Below, in pieces: positions 14,501 through 29,500 of a stretch of 64,000 nucleotides of DNA (positions within the stretch are counted from its first letter, which is position 1; each line of letters starts with the position of its first letter). Position numbers and translations under genes: made by a program. Under the pieces are notes generated by a model. It was not told the DNA's origin and made no database searches. It saw nothing but the letters and a program-made list of their open reading frames with translations. Origin of the DNA: Ciona intestinalis (lineage: Eukaryota; Chordata; Ascidiacea; Phlebobranchia; Cionidae); NCBI RefSeq assembly GCF_000224145.3, contig NC_020166.2, positions 8,022,050 through 8,086,049 of the forward strand, in the 5' to 3' direction.

Positions 14501-17500
14501 TTTTCACTCCTACAATAAAATCACTGTTTTGTCAAAACTTTAACTAAGTACCTTTAAAATCTAAGATATTACATAAAATCCGAAATATTTTTTTAATACA
14601 AAATTATTTTTTCTAAATTACATAAACCCCTACTTAAAAATCCCGAAAATATTTGTTTTAATATATAGAAACCTATATTTCAAAAAAAAACAAAAAAAAA
14701 AAAACATTTTTTCTAGACGAGCTGCACCAAGGTGTATACTAGCACCTCTGACGTAATGACGCATGAGAATTTCCATAAAAAGAACCAGCAATTCGTCAGC
14801 AACGGTTTTCAGCGATATCGTGCTACTGAATCGTGTGGCATGCAAGACTGCCCGTTTATCATGCAACGGACTACCCACTTTCACTGCACGTAAGTTTTAG
14901 TGGGTTTTCCACAATCTTATTACTACGAATTCAATAAGTATATAGTAGGGTGGGGGAGATGGGACACCTTTAGCGCATAATACCTAAATATCCTGATCGT
15001 GTTTTGAAAAATTAAAACAACAGTGTTTGGGTAGTAAGAAAACGGTTTTAAAATTTTTGGAATGTTTTTAGGATTTTTAGCAGTCTTTCAAAATAAAGGC
15101 TTGTGTAGTAGGGTGGGGAAAGATGGGACTGCTTTTCATTTTATGTACCCGTCATATTTGGTAGTAAACAAAGAACATCCAAAGAATTATAAAACGGTAT
15201 CCTCACGACTCCCATAGATTTTAATTAAATGTTAAAAACATGATTAGCAGGATATTAAAATAATATGTAATAAAGATGTCCCATCTCCCCCCATCTTACT
15301 ATATATATATTTCTATGCATCAGAAAACTTGGAATAACAAACCGAACTCGAACGACATTACATATGTGATATGTCTGTGAACTCGCGACTGTTTTCCGCT
15401 TTTCGTCGGTCGATTTCGACCCTTAATAACCCTTCTCTTGTTTATCCAGTCGTCCCGACTGCAATTTCACCTTCAAAAACAAATGTGACATCGAGAAACA
15501 TAAGGCGTACCACATGCGCGATGACGCTTATGCTCGCCAGGGATTTAAAAAGTTTTATAAGAACGAATCATGCAAGTAAGCCGCCATTTAAGTTCAATTT
15601 ACATTAAAATATATATTTTACGTACTGGTACCCTTGCTGCTTTATTTAATTTGATTTTCGTTGTATTTATTTATGAAATAATAAATAGAATTTGTGTTAC
15701 ATGTTATGACATAGGACTTTTGATAAATTTTGTGTTGTTTGGATTTGATTAAAGCATCCACATTCGTACACAACGTTAGTATACGTACTACAATTCCTTC
15801 AACCCAGTGGTCATTTATGTACTGTCTAAACTGCCACCTAAAAGCAGTCAAAACCAATCACCTACAAAGTTACATACACATAACTCGTAAGCGGTCACTA
15901 TAAGTGTATGAAACAGAACACTCGTGTTACAACTACTGTCATTACCCTGCCCTTCAAGGATAAATAAACTACATTCATTCATTCGTTCCAAAGTAGCCTG
16001 CCATTTCCTTATTTTAAACTAACGTTATTCAAACCGGTTCAGATTCCCGTCTTGTACTTGGAACCGAACCGCCAACCATTTCCACTGTCTACGTCGAAAC
16101 TGCGACTTCGCGTTTACTTCCACTAGCCAGATGGTGTCGCACAAGCGCAAGCATGATCGGCATGACCTCATGGGAACAGACGGAGCTACAAGCAGTAAGT
16201 TACACAACTTATCATCCAGCACTAAACTAAATAAATATTTTACAAAAAAAATACAAAACGTGATTGAATCTTCGTTTGCAGTTACGCTGTACGAAAGCTC
16301 GTATTTAGAACCTTTAAGACAAGCATATAACTACGGGCAGTAGGGCTGTGATTTTTTCCGTTTTTTTGTTTAACCGTTACAAGTGTAGTCCTATTAAAAG
16401 CGTCTTGCCTATCGCTTTTCTTACGCGAATTTAAAGGCATCTTTGCGATGTACGTACAGACTATGCTTGCAATACACGCGCAAACGTTCTTAACGTCAAA
16501 GTAATGCTTTCTTAGTTGTATTTAAACCTGTTTTAAAGCACCTGCCGGCTAAATAATCAACGCGTGAATTGCAATAATGACGCAGATAATCGACGTGTGA
16601 ATTGCTATTATGTCGTAATCAATTGCCAGGTCAAACAATCGCTATTATGATGCAATGAATCCACGTGTGAATGCCTGCTTTTTCGTAATAAACATGCTGC
16701 TTGGCTGAGGGAAACATTTAAGTTGTGTATTACGCCAATATAATGTTGCAAAACTAGTTAGCCTGCGGTATTACCAATCAAGATTGACGACCTAATTGCA
16801 GTTGTAGGGCACGATCAAAGCAACAGCGTCACTGCGCACTCTGTCTTATCGCGAAGAACCAATCAACGAACGCGAACACGCGCCTTTCGTGTAAACAAGG
16901 CCGATATTGATATACGCATATGCCCTATGACGTCATAGTTCGGTTAACGACTTGAACTTTCCGTTAGCGGTTAACCGAATAGGTTCGGAATAGGTTCGGT
17001 TAACCGTTAACTTTTTCACAGCCCTAACTGGCAGTTAATGGTCGTTGCAACATATATATTGTTGATTTTTATATTTAAATAGTTTTTTTTACATATATTA
17101 AGGTTTATATAGATCATCTCTTTGGCAAAAACACAATTGTGATCGATGCTGGCATAGTGGTTAGCGCGTCTGAAGGCTCGACGCTGCTACCATTATAGGC
17201 ACATGTGTCCTTGTGTAAGACACTTACCGACAATTACTCCAACTCAGTGGCTTGTTATGTGTTTTCTAAATCACACCTATACATTACAAAAATTAGAATA
17301 CCCAAAAAAATAAAATAATTCTTCGAAAATTTTAGTATATTGTAACACGAACATTATTTTTACGAAATCAAAAAATAAATTCTCTGAAATTGTTCACATA
17401 TTATTACTCGAACATTATTTTTACCAAACCCTTATTTCTATCCTCTTGCCCCAGCACCAACAACAAACGCCCCAACAACAACAACTTGCCCGGCGTCCAT

Positions 17501-20500
17501 ATCTCTCTTTCCTAGGGCAACGGTAGCTGTACCAAGCGCCCCCAACGTCACTCCTCTTTCTTCTCTCGTCCGCTCTCCTTCTGTCCACCCCTACATGGTT
17601 ACCCCTGGCAACCGTCCTCCAAATTTTGTTCTTCCCTTTTTCTCTCCTTTCGTTGCTGCCAGCTTCTTAAACCGTACGTCGACTTTTCCAAAATCTCTTA
17701 TAGTATGGTGGGGGGACGGGACACCTTTAGAACATAACATCTAAACACCTGATCGTGTTTTAATTAAATACCAACGGTCTATGGGAGTCGTTTTTTGTTC
17801 AATTCTTTGAATGTTCTTTGTTTACTACCAAATGGGACGAGAAAATAGAATGAAAAGGTGTCCCATATTCCCCCACTCTGCTATATTACCCTAACGTAAT
17901 ATATTTAATTCTTTTCTTCGCGGGCGCGGTCCTACAGCTTGACACGCAATGGGAACTGAGATTTAGGCCAGACTTAACCTACCGTTACCATTTTAAAGCC
18001 AGTCTAGGTTCCCCTGAAGCATTTTTTCATATTTTATGTTTTGAAATTTTGGTGTTAAGTTTAGATCACATTTGAGCATTTTTATACATATACAAATTTT
18101 TAATTTTTTCTTGATATGCCACATTAGGTGTCTCTGAAACCGGGCAACGTAACGTAAAATTTTGATAAAGTAGTGTCTTAGAATCTTGCCAATATAAAAA
18201 AGAAACGTTACACGAAACAATACATATTACATAACCCATTCCTTACTATAGGTCCAGCTGCACCCGTGTTATTCGAGCAAAGAAACGGAAATTTAACTTC
18301 TGCGTTCAAAGAAGCAGCAAAGAAGGTTCTTGCTTCAATACCAAGTTCAGTGGCGGCAGGTAATCCAAAAAAACTAAAACTGAATTATGTATAAATAAAT
18401 AAATGTAACTGGATTTAATCTTACATGGCGGGGCCACGACGGTCGTTACAACGCCCGTGTGTTCTATTTCATACACCTCCTGCCCGCTTGCGAGTTACCA
18501 CGTATATAGTAGAGGGGACACCTTTAGCACATAATATTTAAATAACCACTTTCACCCATTTTTAAGGAGATCTCTTACCCCCTATACAAAAAATGTCCAG
18601 AAGATCTCTTTGTACATTTTTTTTCACTAAAAGGCTAAAAATGATAGGCTTTACCATTAACACATTTCTCTACACAGCTGCACTGCCTCGTAACTTGGCC
18701 GCATTCTCACCAAAGACCGAACAATACCAAGCTTACTTACCAACATCAGCTGCTATATCTCCCACACTACCCGGACACGATGGCAGTTTTCCCAGAAGGT
18801 AATTTACGCAACTTTTATAATTATCATGTCGTAATGAATAAGTACTATACAAGTTTATAAATTTTTTTGTTAAGTTTTTTTTTATTTTTTACATGTATAA
18901 CAGTTAGTTTGCCTTAAAAAAGTGCCAGATTTTTCCCACTACTCCAAAATTACAGCACTAAAAACGATATATTCTATATGGGTGAGGTCCTTTTCTAAAA
19001 AACCTAGGATTTGCCCCATTACCCTAACACTACACAAATACATACACTAATATACCAGCTCTAACGATACTTATTTCTCTAGGGAAGACCAGCAACGTGA
19101 AGCAATGACGTCAACATCGCCAGGGGTTATGAGTACGCAGAGTAACAGTTCGTATGAACGACCACCACCTACGTACGTTGAAGCGACTGAACAACAGGTA
19201 TATGCACGCTTGAATTTCAATTTTTCTGCTTCAGAAAATTATGTGTTTTTTTAGAAGGTTTAATAAATAATTCAGTCATATTCTAATTGCTGAAAATCTA
19301 TAAGTTTGTATCTATGCTTTGTATATATAAGTCAAACTATTTCTCTTAAGTTTACATCACCAGTTACCTTTTATATTTAGTCGCACTCTATCTATATAAA
19401 AAACAAAAATTTCGTTAAAAATACCGAAAATATAGGTAATGAAAAAAAATATGAAAATTTAATTAATAACTTTAACTTTTTTTTTAAAACAGCATTAAAC
19501 ATTTTTGAAAGTTTTTTCAAACATTAAATATCTTTTCCACTCAGCCAATAAACAACTCGCCCAACTACGAGCAATTTAATGGCGATCAATCTAACCAACA
19601 AGAGAGCTGGCATGAGAGGGGGATTTCCCCAAATGCAGAATCGTCGTGGCAACAACAGCAGAGAACCCACGGTAAGAATTGTTGTTTGGATTTTTTTAAT
19701 TTCTGTTTTTTTTTTAGGTGGCTATAAAAATACGTGAAAATAGGTGTATTTTCGTATTCTAAACGTATTTGTACTTTTGTAATAAAAATAGGTGTTTTTT
19801 TTTGTAATAAAAAATAGGTTTATTTTTTGTAAAAAAGGGACATTTTTGCAAAAAAAATAAGTGTACTTTTGTAATAAAAAATAGGTGCATTTTGTATTAA
19901 AAACTAGTTGTATGACTCATTTTAAAATTGACCTAAAATATATTCTTGCCTTGTCTTCAGCCGAGCAAATTGAATACAGTGAAACAAACACAACTCAACA
20001 AAAACAACAAGGTAAGTTTTGACTATGTGTTATGTCTTTATAGCTTTTATGTGAAAGCGACTGAACGAAAATCACTAAATAAATAAATAAATGCAACTTA
20101 TTATTTATTCTCGCGTACGGCGGGGCGACGACAGTTGTTATAACACCAATGTTCTATTTCATACACCTCGTGCCTGCTTTCAAGTCTCATGTAAATTTTT
20201 TATGAGTAATTATTTTGTAATATATACCCATATTAATTAAAATTTCTTTACAGACGGAGGACGAGTTTTAAACCTTTCGTCTCGAAGTGGATCGTCCAAT
20301 GAAAACTACAACAAAGAAGAAAACAATCAAACGGTAACTTTAAAATTTCCCAAGCACATCCTTTTTTTCCTTGATTCGGATTTGGTACAAACGCGGCCGA
20401 ACTGTCGCTTTTAAATTTTATTCAAATAGAATGCGCAATCTTAAATCAGCTGTTTTTACTATTAGCGCTGTGGTATAAATATCCTTGTGCGATACACTTT

Positions 20501-23500
20501 TCAGCAATTGCAAAGCCTACAGTGATATAGTCACTTAGGGTTATGATATGATCGATTTGGTTTGTAAAATTGTCAGCTATACATTAGAAAAAAAGTGAAA
20601 AACCAAAAAAAATAATAATTAAATACTTATAAAGTTAAATATGTGATAACTGGTAAGCGGGCACAAGGTGTATGAAACAGAACACCTGTTTTATGATATA
20701 ACGACTGTACTGCCCCGCCACGAGAGGATAAAACAAGTTACATTCATTTTTATTAACAAATTTTGTATCATTTCAGGCGCTGGAAATTTCTAACACGCCG
20801 TCACCTTCCGTGTTGAAATACTTCCGCGGGTAAGTGAATTATTTTGTTTATTGCAACTTATTTTAAACCAAAAGCTATAACATATCATATGACGTGTTAA
20901 TGGGTCAATTCTGGCTAAATCCCAGGACCGATGGCGTAAATACTGCGCGCCCTCATCCATATAGAATAGAACATACAACGGAGAATATAAAAAAAAAAAT
21001 AAAAATATTTCAAAAGAAAAAAAACTTCAATTTTGTAATTTATCTGCCCTAACTCGTATATGAGTTTAAAATATTCACTATAATTTTAATTTTGTGTTTT
21101 TTTCAGACTTGGTCCAGATGAATGTCCGATCTCGAACTGTATGTTTCATAACCAATACCACTTCCACTGCGCTGTACAAGATTGTTGTGCTGTGTTCACA
21201 GAGAGGTTACCAGTGCTTAACCACACAAAGTAAGTTTTTCTAAACCATTTTTTACAATGACGCAAATTATGTATACAATATTACATTTATAAAGAGTTGT
21301 ATGAATGAATGAATGTAACTTGCTTTATCCTCGCAGTCGTTCAACACCGGTGTTGCGTTTCATAAACCTCTTGCCCGCTTATCAGTGAACAATTTTTTAA
21401 CTTTTTGGGTGAAAAATATTTTTTGGATTTTTTTACACATCCACAATGGTAGCAACCTTAGTCCTCGATACTAGAGGGCTAGAGGCATGTGACATACACG
21501 GTAACACATAAGCTGGCACGAGGTGTACGAACAACTGTGTTATAACGACGGTCGTTTTCCGGCCACGCGAGGAAAAAGCAAATTACATTCATTTATTTAA
21601 ACACTTGCGCGCGCAACGGCGCTCCATGTATGGTTAATTGACTTAAACGGCAGTTGTCAAAAAAAAGCATATCTCGTCTGCCTACTGGATAACAATACAC
21701 TTAATAATTACCCGTTTCTACCATTCTTCAACTTAGATTCCACGAAAAACTTGATCACGCTGGTGTAGATCAACCTATTTCCCCCAGCTTTCCTATCTAT
21801 CCTGCTCTGCAAGATAAACCTAACAACAGTAGAAGCGGTGACGACGGTTCACCCCCTCCAGGGTACATAGCTCTTTCCGTCACCAAACGGCCGGAAAATC
21901 GACCAGAGCCGGCGCCGGAAGTGGCCCCAATTGCACAAATTGCACCCAGGAATATAGTCCTCAGTCGCAGCGGTTATGAAGGCACTACAAGCACTGTAAC
22001 TAACAGTAATGAAAGCGTTAACGAGGAACGAAAACAAGCAATGTACAATTACATATCCCAGATGGTCGCGGACAAAAAACCTGCAAATTTTTTCCAAAAC
22101 TACCCCCGGCCCGGAGACGCAGTTAACACAGGGGCCTTTGCAATGCTGCAAAACTCAATTATCGCTAACATAGTAAGCAACCAGGCGGCCAGGACAAGCA
22201 TCGCTACTGTGCCTACACCTAACAACATACCGATCCCCAGCACCGCAGCATTCGACGGACAATCTAACCAAGCAAAAGCAAACTCGCGTTTTTCGGAGGA
22301 GGGATTTCTGCACGTTAGACCTGGGTAATAACATTCATATATTACTGTAGGGTAAGATGAGACACGTTTAGCACATAATATCCAATATTTCCTAACCGTG
22401 TTTTTAACAAATAACGACGCTCTTTTAGGAGTCATGAAAAACATGTACCATCTTACCCCACCCTACAAACTGTTACTTGTCTCTTCGATTAAGGTAGCGA
22501 AGATTAAAAAAATATTAAAACAAAAACACAAGATATGGCGACAAAACAACAGTCGTTAAACCACGCTTCTGGGTGAAACATATTTGCATTTAATAGGAAT
22601 AAAAAAGCGTGGTTGCTACGTCTGGCAATGTCTAGTTAAAACAAAACTTTTATATCTTATAGAATTCAAAGTAACTGTTTTATTTTCAGGATGTCATGCA
22701 CACGACAAGACTGCAAGTATTTAAACCAGAACCACTGGCACTGCACCTTAAACCGTTGTCGTTATGTATGCAAGTCTTTAGGAAAGGCACAATCGCATCG
22801 GTAAGTGCGAAACTTCTAAGTAATTTTTTTTCGTTTTTTTCAGGTTTGATCAATTGCTGTTAAATGACTTGTCCAAGCACACATACGCCCACAATGGTTA
22901 GCACGTCTGTCTCTAAGCTAGAGGACACGGGTTCAAGGCTCGTCTCTGCTATCATTGTGGGCGTTTGTGTCTTTGGACAAGACAGTTAACAGCAAATGCT
23001 CCAACCTAAAAAAAATCTTACTAACTTACATATGTGGTAACTCGTTAGCTGGCACTAGGTGTATGAAACAGAACACCCCTGTCCTTGACTCGCCACGCGA
23101 GAATAAATGCGTTACATTTAACTTAGTTGTTTTGAAACTTGATTAAACTGGTTAAAACTGGATTTTTCCGCCACAGACAAGCCCACGATAGTTTGGAAGG
23201 CTACGCACGGTCTGCAAAGGAATGGTTTCGCAGCTACACCGTGAAAAAGAACTGCCCGAACCCGGTACGTTGATTACTTCTTAATAGTAGGGTGTGGGGA
23301 AGATGGTACACCTGTTTATTCCATTTCCCGTCCCATTTGCTAGTGAACAAATGATATTCAAAGAATTATGAAACCGTATCTTCACGGCTCCCATAGACCG
23401 TTGGTAATTGTTTAAAACACGATCAGTATATTTGGATATTATGTGCTAAAGGTGTCCCGTCTTCCCCCATCCTATTATGTGTTAAACTTCAGTTTAAGCT

Positions 23501-26500
23501 TAAATCCGTAGCTACATATTGTGTTGCTACACACGTTGCTACGTAGTGTAATTAAATTGCAAACAAATAAAGTGACTGTCCTGTCCTAAAATGCGGTTAT
23601 TTCTTCCACAGAACTGCGAATTCCGACTTCGTGGGCATTACCATTGCTTGAAACCTGGTTGTCAGTTTGTCACTATTGGGACGTCTAAGCTTCCATGGCA
23701 CATGAAGAAACATGAAAAGATTGCGAGGCGTGAAGCGAGCGGGTTCAAGTATTACACCAAGAAGGAGCAATGCGCGAAATTCGGTAAGATTTTGGCAATA
23801 ATGATCACTAACGAAATTACATATGTTGTGACTTGTAAGCTGGCACGAGGTGTATGAAACAGAACACCCGTGTTATAACGACTGTCGTTGCCCCGCCACG
23901 CGAGCATAAATAAAAACATTCATTAAATACCTAAATATGGACCTTAACCCAACCGTTTTACTTCTACAGGCTGCAAGTACAACGGTCTATTCAGTCACTA
24001 CCATTGTATACGCGCTGACTGCGAGTTTGCCTTTCAATACAAACACCAAATGTCAACACACGTACGCAAGCACCTTAGGCGTATGCTAGGTCGTTCTTAC
24101 CACGGACGAGACCTGCATACCAACAGTACAGTGGCCGATATCGATCACAGTAATGTAGATTCTGGTGACGACTCTCTGCCGCTTATAGTGGACGAAGCGG
24201 ACGAGATAGAGCAGCGACCAGGTGACGCTACAGAGCGCGATGAGGTGGGTTCTTTTTTGTGTAACATATAAATAATAAAATAAAAAAACAATCTGGTTTT
24301 TGATACTATTCCTGGATGCTACAGTTTTTAGGCATGTGTATTTCTAGGCCACAATGCTAGTACAAGAGACACAGTACCTGATAAATATACTTTTTCCTGT
24401 AGCATGATTATGGGTACAAGCATCAAGCGAATCCAACCACAGAACTTACGCAGCAACAACTGGCAGTTTTGGACCAAATATCAAGAGGTAATTAACTTTA
24501 AACACACCGGCACTTTACACTAATTTAGTGCATCTAGTAGGGTGGGGTAAGATGGGACACCTTTTCTTTCTAGTTTCTTGTCCCGTTTGGTAGTAATCAA
24601 AGAACATTCAAAAAATTATAAAACCGTATCCTCACGACTCCCGTAGACAGTTGTTAATTGTTTAAAACACGATCAGGATATTTGGATAATATGTGCTAAA
24701 AGTGTCCCATTCTTCTCTACCTTTTTATAACTTAATACATGCTGCCGTGGCGTAGTGGCTACGGGTTCAAGCCTTGTCACCGCTACCTATGTGAACGTGT
24801 AGGTCTTTGGCCGAGACACTAAAGGGCAGCTTCTCCAACCCAGTGGTCACTAATGGGTTGTCTAAATTGTCAGCCATACATTAAAAAATTTCTTACCCAC
24901 AATGTTACATATATATTAATTCGTAAGCAGGCACGAGGTGTGTAAAACAGAACACCCGTGTAATAACGACGGTCGTTGCTTTGTCCGCGATGATGAAACA
25001 ACTTACATTCAATCGTACGACTACGAACATCCCTTTATAAATATTTTGAAATCTCCCAGGTGTAAAAGCTGCTCAAATGAACCAATCGGACGTGGGCGCT
25101 ACAGAGCCGAGTTCTCCAGACCTAAACAACAGTACATTCAATGATGATGACGGTAAGTTGACATTAAAGGGCCTAAATACACCCCACGTCACTTTTATTT
25201 TTTATGGTAAATTCATAAAGCGACCGTTTTATTGATTTCAAAAATACTTTGCTTATTAAAATTGGTCCAGTATAGGCGGAGATATTCGTCCTCAAACAGT
25301 GATCTCTAGCGCTATCTTTTTTTTACTACGAGCTCCGTGATTGTGACGTAGGAACGTACTAGTCACGTGACTGATTCATTCGTAAAAGCGAAACCTGCGT
25401 TTTTTTTGTGCTTTTTTGCGTTTTTTTTGTTCTCTCGTATTTCGCTGAAAACACTGCCTCTCGCCTTTCTGAATGAGAGCGGCCACGCTTCAACAATTTT
25501 GTTACGTGTTTGTCACGTGGGTAGTACACTTCTCAATTTTTTTCGCCACGCAACTTTCAAATCAGTTTTTTGAATTTCACGGTGTTTGAGCTGGAATATC
25601 TTTGGTTATACAGAACCGATTAAAACAAGTAAAGTGTAGTTGGAATTAGAAAAACACACTCTATCGATTAAAGCGAAGTACATTTGGGGTGTGTTTAGGC
25701 CCTTTAAATACTCCGTTAAATGCATTACCATCTAATGTTTATTCAATACGGATTATACCCGATTTTTTGACATTTTTTAAAGGCCCTCTGTTACGCACTG
25801 GTAAGGATTAATTTTCTTGGACCTAATTCGTGTAGTGCTTGAATGAGTGTCTTATAGAAAAACGTTGTCACCGGATCTTAACATGGTGATTTATTTGGGT
25901 TTTTTTCGTAAATTCGCCCCAAAACGAACTCGTCAGCGAACATGACGTGCGGGGCAGAACACACTAAAATAAAGACTGTCGTTCCCCACCACGCAAGGAT
26001 AAACAAGTTTTTATTTGTTCACAACTGGTACCAGTCTATTTTAACGCACGAGGTGGATGTTATGTTACGCTTACACGAGGTGGATGTTATAGCGACTGTC
26101 GTTTTTCCGGCCACGTGAATAAAGCAAGTTACATTTATTCATTCATTCATTCAACTGTATACATTAGTTTGCTTTTCACCAAGTAACGCCATTTTGTAAT
26201 CCATTATACAGACGACGATACTTCCAGCGATGAAGTTTTAGATTTGACCGCTGGTGCGTCACACCTTGATATGGATTCGAACAGCGTTGGCTCTAGCTCC
26301 AACAACGGTGAGTGTAATGACGTCATTTGGTGACGTAATACTTTGTAGTATTCACTGAAAATATTTTTCATGCAAAATTTTTCAATAAAGCAGAATACAT
26401 TAATGTAAATTGAACTAGTAAAATCGTAATCTAGAAAAAAAGTAAAATCGTAATCTAGAAAAAAACAGTAGTTGACAAAAAATACGTTTTCTGCTTCTAA

Positions 26501-29500
26501 CTTTACAAAAAATAAAACTTAATGCGTGTATTAAAAGTCAATCTTTGAATTTTAGAAATCTATGCGGTCGGAATTAAAGATTAAAAACTGTGAACATTTT
26601 TCAAACATCTGGTTTCAGTGTTTCCGAATTTGCTAATATATCATAATTTCGCAGAATATGGCACAGATATTGGAAACACTGCGGATGACGAGGGTCAACA
26701 CATGATGCAAACTAATGAACAAATCATTCCTACCACCCCTGTAACATCAGAGTAAGTTCATAAGTTGTACAGTGTTGCCAAACCAAGAAACATTGTGTGA
26801 GGCTTTACGAAAAAGTGTTTCCCAACCTCAAAGAATTTCTGTGGCTGAGGCCCAAATTTTTTCAGTGTTGAAATAGTCTATATATGTGCGGTCCCTACGG
26901 TTGGGCGCGCCATCTGGGGTGCAGGCCAGAGTTGGATCAGAACACGATTACTATAGTGAAGTGGGGTTTATTTGTCCTTTGCCATAATCATTTTTACATA
27001 TCTCAATACTTAATTTTCACTATCATCATTTTCCAGATTCTCAGCACACAAAACGCCCGAACCAGCAAACAGTTCGGCTGGTTCAGTTTTCGCCAAGTTT
27101 CGGTTGAACAATGACGTCATGGAAGGTTTTAAACGGTTCGAATCATCTGAAAATTGCGGTGATACGATGTGTACTTATATGTTTAAGGTAAATCAAGTTA
27201 TATTGTATCTTATAATGCGTATTGTTATTCTGTATCTTGTGCTTGGTACGTCTGGTGGCGTGGCACGTTGGGTTGCTATTTTTGTGGGCGTATTTGTCCT
27301 TGAGCAAGACACTTAACTGCAATTGCTCCAATACAGTGGTCACTAATGGGTTAAACAAATTGTCAGCTATACATTAGTCACCAACAAAGTTACATACTTC
27401 CAACTCGAAGCGGGCACGAGGTGTATGAAACAGAACACCCGTGTTGTACTGACTGGCGTGCTGTCCCGCCACTCGAGGATAAAGAGGTTGTCAGTCATGT
27501 ATTACAAAACAAAACACAACAAAAATCGCTAACAAAGTTACATGCTTAAGTCGTAAACGCATACGAGGTGTATGCAAAAAAACACCCTTTTTTTAACGAC
27601 TGTCATTGCCACTCCACGTAAGGTTAATTAAGTTACATTCATTCTTCACAGGTCGCCCATTTCCACTGTATACGAGACGACTGTAACTACCGTTTCACTG
27701 GTCGTACACACATGTTTAAACACCACCAGCACCATGAACGTGTGGCGGGGCTCGTACGTGATGATTTTAAACGTATAAAGACCACACAGGACTGTGCATT
27801 CGACGGATGCCCATACAAAGGAAACAGCACACATTTTCACTGCTTACGTTGCCCGTTCAAGTGAGTTTTTTTCACTTTTCTCAGGCGTCGTTGTACAGTT
27901 GGTTACCGCGCATGCTTCTAACCCAGAGTTAATGGGTTCAATGCTCGTCGCTGCTACCATTGTGGGCGTATGTGTCCTTGGGAAGACACTTAACGGCAAT
28001 TTCTCCAACACAGTGGTCACTAATAGCGTAAACAAATTGTCAGCCTTACATAAAACAAAACAAAAAAATAATCAAAGCACTCATTAACAAAGTTACACAC
28101 TTGGCAACTCACGGTCACGAGGTGTAAGAAACAGAAACTCCGTGTTATAACGACTGGCGTGTCCCGCCAGGCGAGAATAAACCATTTGTTCATTCAACTC
28201 CGTGCTATAATAACACCAGCATATTATAGCATATCATAGTGCGACTTGTATTGCTCGAGTTACCATGTATTTTTCCCCCAGATGTACCGACAGTGCAAAG
28301 GTAGGCACGCATAGACGTCAACACGTTAAAGCTGATACATTAGAACAATCCGGATTTGAAAGATTCCGTGGAAAAGAAGATTGTATGCGAGAGAACTGCA
28401 AATATAGGTAAATATATGACTTACGGTATTTCAGATTATTTAACAAAAAGTCTGGGGTAAAATTGATTTAATTTTTTGTCTCTCTTTATCGTTGTACATG
28501 CGGTATTTTAACACATGTTTTTAGAATTTTTTATATAAGTCTTAGCCCTAAATATACGTCGTTTTAGTCAAATGGGAAAATATACAGCATTTTGGTGACG
28601 TAATTTTGTTTGTAATTGCGTTTCAAAAACGAACAAAATTGCATTTAGAAAATTAGAACGTTTTTTATTAGTAGGCAAATGTCAGAATATTTTTTTTCTA
28701 TTTTTTTTTTATTCAGAAACTTATCTTTTTAATTTTTTTTTTTTTATTTAAAAATTACTTTTTTTCTATATGCTTATAAAAAAATACCTTTTTTTCACTT
28801 AGGGACCGAAACACTTCCCACTTCCATTGCTTACAAGATGGATGCTCATACACTGTGGTTGGTTTATCAGGAATTGAACAACACGCCAATAAACACAAAC
28901 GTAACAATATATTGGCTCAAGTATGCTCTACTATGAGGTGAGAAATTAACAAAAAATAGTTAAAAAATATATATATAATAAAAATTATGTATGTTGGGGT
29001 AAGATGGTCTACGTTGTCATTGTCTTTTTTTGCCCCATTTGGAGTAGTTTGGGGAAGATGGTACATGTTTTTATTCTATTTTTTTCGCCCCATTTGGTAG
29101 TAAACAAAAACAAAATGCCGTGTTTTCCTTTTTTTCTCTTTTTTATTATTTCACCAACTTTTGGAGTCAAAATACGCTCTGTAGCAGTTACGACAACGGT
29201 ATAAATTATTTAACAGAATGCAAAAAAATCCGTATTTTCGTTTTTCTCCCTTTTTTATTATTTTCTATACCTTTTGAAATACAAATATACTATGTGGCAT
29301 TTTGAACAACGATTTAAATTCTTTGACAGCCAAGAAACTGTGTACAAACCGTTTATCAACCCAAACATGGGCGAAATGCATTCGTTCCCAACAAGCCATT
29401 CCCGGCAGGAGACATACGCCCCTGTGTTTGTCCCGCCTGTTGTACCGTTTGTGCAACGCTCTGATGCCCCTAGTCCCGTGACCGATGACCACTCAAGCGT

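Noticed and set aside
27143..28087. Several 60-97 codon frames on both strands
   Set aside because: They are read-throughs of SINE copies and the finger 9-10 exon in other frames.
29217..29329. Earlier acceptor for the last Castor exon
   Set aside because: In the required phase it reaches a stop codon before the conserved frame.
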